Of a stretch of DNA of 64,000 nt, positions 62,246-64,000 are shown piece after piece. Position numbers and translations under genes: made by a program. The notes beneath the pieces are model-generated. The model was not told the DNA's origin. It made no database searches and was given only the letters and a program-made list of their open reading frames with translations. This DNA comes from Anaerolineae bacterium (GTDB taxonomy: Bacteria > Chloroflexota > Anaerolineae > Aggregatilineales > UBA2796). How positions within the stretch are numbered: the first letter of the stretch is position 1; every line of letters begins with the position of its first letter. The DNA is taken from assembly GCA_019637555.1 (NCBI GenBank), contig JAHBVK010000008.1:62001-126000 (forward strand), read 5' to 3'.

Positions 62246-64000
62246 ATGAATCTGAACAACTTTACCAATAAGGCGCGGGATGCTGCGTATGCTGCGCAGA
62301 ATTACGCACAAGAATACCAACATTCCGAAGTTGAAACAGCGCACTTACTATTGGCGCTGCTAAGTCAGCAAGATGGCATCGTGCCGCAGGTCGTCGCCAA
62401 GATCGGCGCACGTCCGCAAACACTGATCGCCACGCTGGAACAGATGCTGCGGGATCGTCCGCGTGTGTCGGGTGGCAGCCTTACGTGGTCACGCGCAGCA
62501 GTGGACACCGTAACGCGGGCTGAAAAAGAAGCCAGCAAAATGAAGGATGAGTACGTCAGCAGCGAACATTTGTTATTGGCGCTGACGGAAGACCGCACGA
62601 TGGGCGATCTGCTCGGTCGCAATGGTGTAGATCGTAAGTCGGTGCTGGATGCTTTGATGAGCGTGCGCGGCAGTCAGCGTGTTACTTCGCAAGACCCCGA
62701 AGCTACTTTTAAGGCGTTACAAAAATACGGGCGCGATCTTACGGCGGCAGCACGGCAGGGCAAACTCGATCCGGTGATCGGGCGCGATGAAGAAATCCGC
62801 CGCGTGGTGCAGGTTTTGAGCCGCCGCACCAAGAACAATCCAGTATTGATCGGTGAAGCGGGTGTCGGTAAAACTGCCATCGTCGAGGGCTTGAGTCAGC
62901 GCATCGTCAATGGCGATGTGCCCGAAGGCTTACGCGACAAGACGATTTTCGCGCTGGATATGGGATCGCTGGTCGCTGGTGCTAAATATCGTGGTGAATT
63001 TGAGGAACGTCTCAAGGCAGTGCTGAAAGAAGTCAGCGAGTCCGAAGGCGACATCATCATGTTCCTCGATGAGCTGCACACCATCGTCGGCGCGGGTGCT
63101 GCAGAAGGCGCGATGGACGCTAGCAACATGCTCAAACCAATGCTGGCGCGTGGTGAACTGCACTGCATCGGCGCGACTACGCTGGACGAGTACCGCAAGT
63201 ACATCGAAAAGGATGCCGCGCTGGAACGCCGCTTCCAACCCGTTTTTGTGGAGGAGCCGAGCGTTGAAGACACTATCAGCATTCTGCGCGGATTGAAGGA
63301 ACGCTACGAAGTCCATCATGGTGTCCGCATTCAGGATAGTGCCGTGATCGCCGCAGCCACGCTCTCGCACCGCTACATTCCTGATCGTCAGTTGCCCGAT
63401 AAGGCAATCGACCTCATCGATGAGGCTGCATCGCGTCTGCGTATGGAGATCGATAGCAAGCCAAACGAGGTTGAACTGGTTGATCGCCAGATCATGCAGC
63501 TTGAGATCGAACGTGAGGCGCTGAAAAAAGAGAAAGACGCTGCCTCGCGTGATCGCTTGAGCAAGATCGAGAACGAACTGGCGAATCTACGCGAACAGGC
63601 TGGCGCGTTGGCTGCCCGCTGGCAGTCTGAGAAAGATGCCATCGCTGCCATTCGCGATGTGAAAGCGAAGATCGATGAGGCGCGCATCAAGCTAGAGCAA
63701 GCAGAACGTCGTGCTGATCTAGGTACAGCGGCGCAATTACGTCACGGTGAGATCCCGCAGCTAGAGCGCCAACTGAAGATCGAGGAAGACAAACTCCACG
63801 AGTTGCAGTCCAACGGTGGAATGCTCAAGGAAGAAGTGGACTCCGAGGAGATCGCCGCCGTCGTCTCCAAATGGACAGGTATTCCCGTCAGCAAACTGAT
63901 CGAAGGTGAAGCCGAGAAACTGCTGCACATGGAAGATCGGCTGCACAGCCGTGTGATTGGTCAGGATGATGCCGTACGCGCTATCTCCAATGCGGTACGT
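62246..64000 (+). CDS. clpB: ATP-dependent chaperone ClpB, partial (C-terminus beyond window)
   Basis: 585 residues seen of about 860. Disaggregase working with DnaK. N-domain repeats ([32 protein letters not shown]), first AAA+ module with Walker [14 protein letters not shown] and Walker [16 protein letters not shown], long coiled-coil middle domain (about 400-530: [19 protein letters not shown]), then [10 protein letters not shown] and the start of the second AAA+ module ([12 protein letters not shown]). The M-domain separates ClpB from ClpC. TATACT at 62204-62209 could be a -10 element; no CIRCE operator seen. Confidence 0.96.
   Translation, partial: MNLNNFTNKARDAAYAAQNYAQEYQHSEVETAHLLLALLSQQDGIVPQVVAKIGARPQTLIATLEQMLRDRPRVSGGSLTWSRAAVDTVTRAEKEASKMKDEYVSSEHLLLALTEDRTMGDLLGRNGVDRKSVLDALMSVRGSQRVTSQDPEATFKALQKYGRDLTAAARQGKLDPVIGRDEEIRRVVQVLSRRTKNNPVLIGEAGVGKTAIVEGLSQRIVNGDVPEGLRDKTIFALDMGSLVAGAKYRGEFEERLKAVLKEVSESEGDIIMFLDELHTIVGAGAAEGAMDASNMLKPMLARGELHCIGATTLDEYRKYIEKDAALERRFQPVFVEEPSVEDTISILRGLKERYEVHHGVRIQDSAVIAAATLSHRYIPDRQLPDKAIDLIDEAASRLRMEIDSKPNEVELVDRQIMQLEIEREALKKEKDAASRDRLSKIENELANLREQAGALAARWQSEKDAIAAIRDVKAKIDEARIKLEQAERRADLGTAAQLRHGEIPQLERQLKIEEDKLHELQSNGGMLKEEVDSEEIAAVVSKWTGIPVSKLIEGEAEKLLHMEDRLHSRVIGQDDAVRAISNAVR

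Noticed and set aside
1..64000. Prophage, integrative element, CRISPR array, tRNA genes
   Set aside because: No integrase, transposase, phage structural gene, regularly spaced repeats, or tRNA-like folds were recognised by reading; a covariance-model scan would be needed to exclude RNA genes firmly.

Overview
The window looks like a chromosomal segment of a Chloroflexota bacterium, probably Anaerolineae-like. This is inferred from gene content and protein style rather than from a marker gene: long Pro/Thr/Ala-rich linkers, PD40-M23-penicillin-binding protein modules, a CbiX-DR2241 chelatase, Rex, and ABC-2 permeases of the type common in that phylum. Coding density is high. I recognised no rRNA, tRNA, CRISPR array, prophage or transposase.

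Layout. 1-12.8 kb: a truncated bifunctional penicillin-binding protein with an unusually long N-terminus; an SRAP abasic-site shield protein; a DUF4062-FGE fusion that may belong to a conflict or sensing system; small housekeeping enzymes; ClpP; a secreted PQQ-type sugar dehydrogenase; and secreted or anchored FGE-fold, SGNH-hydrolase-like and SH3 proteins. 12.7-13.1 kb holds a luciferase-family gene broken by one in-frame stop. 13.2-23.8 kb: RNase H, an ABC-2 permease, a membrane HdrD-like Fe-S oxidoreductase, then a cell-envelope run (PD40 propeller, LytM peptidase, PBP1A). 23.8-36.5 kb: TrmD, a GAF histidine kinase coupled to a ChbG deacetylase, RlmD, an FHA protein, the redox repressor Rex, and rpsO-pnp.

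36.6-46.2 kb is one long leftward operon: sulfite reductase, CbiX-type chelatase, uroporphyrinogen-III methyltransferase, hemA, hemC, hemD, hemB, hemL. It joins the first steps of tetrapyrrole synthesis to the siroheme branch and to the siroheme enzyme itself. 46.3-55.7 kb is the rest of assimilatory sulfate reduction: a YeiH-type transporter, CysA-CysW-CysT-Sbp sulfate importer, Sat, CysC, CysH and an Rrf2 regulator.

The most notable find is regulatory. Both cysI and cysH are preceded by a short reading frame dense in cysteine codons and then an intrinsic terminator, with competing hairpins arranged as in classical leader-peptide attenuation. For cysI the predicted transcript start coincides with the leader ATG, so that leader would be leaderless. 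The second find is a dispersed palindromic repeat, about 45 bp at 37/45 identity between copies, inserted in frame and in opposite orientations in hemD and in the cbiX-like gene, adding extra residues to both proteins.

55.7-64 kb: GH27 alpha-galactosidase, CsbD-like protein, NarL-type regulator, MgtC and KTSC proteins, a secreted PDZ protein, a receiver-only regulator, DeoC, and the first two-thirds of ClpB, cut by the window edge.
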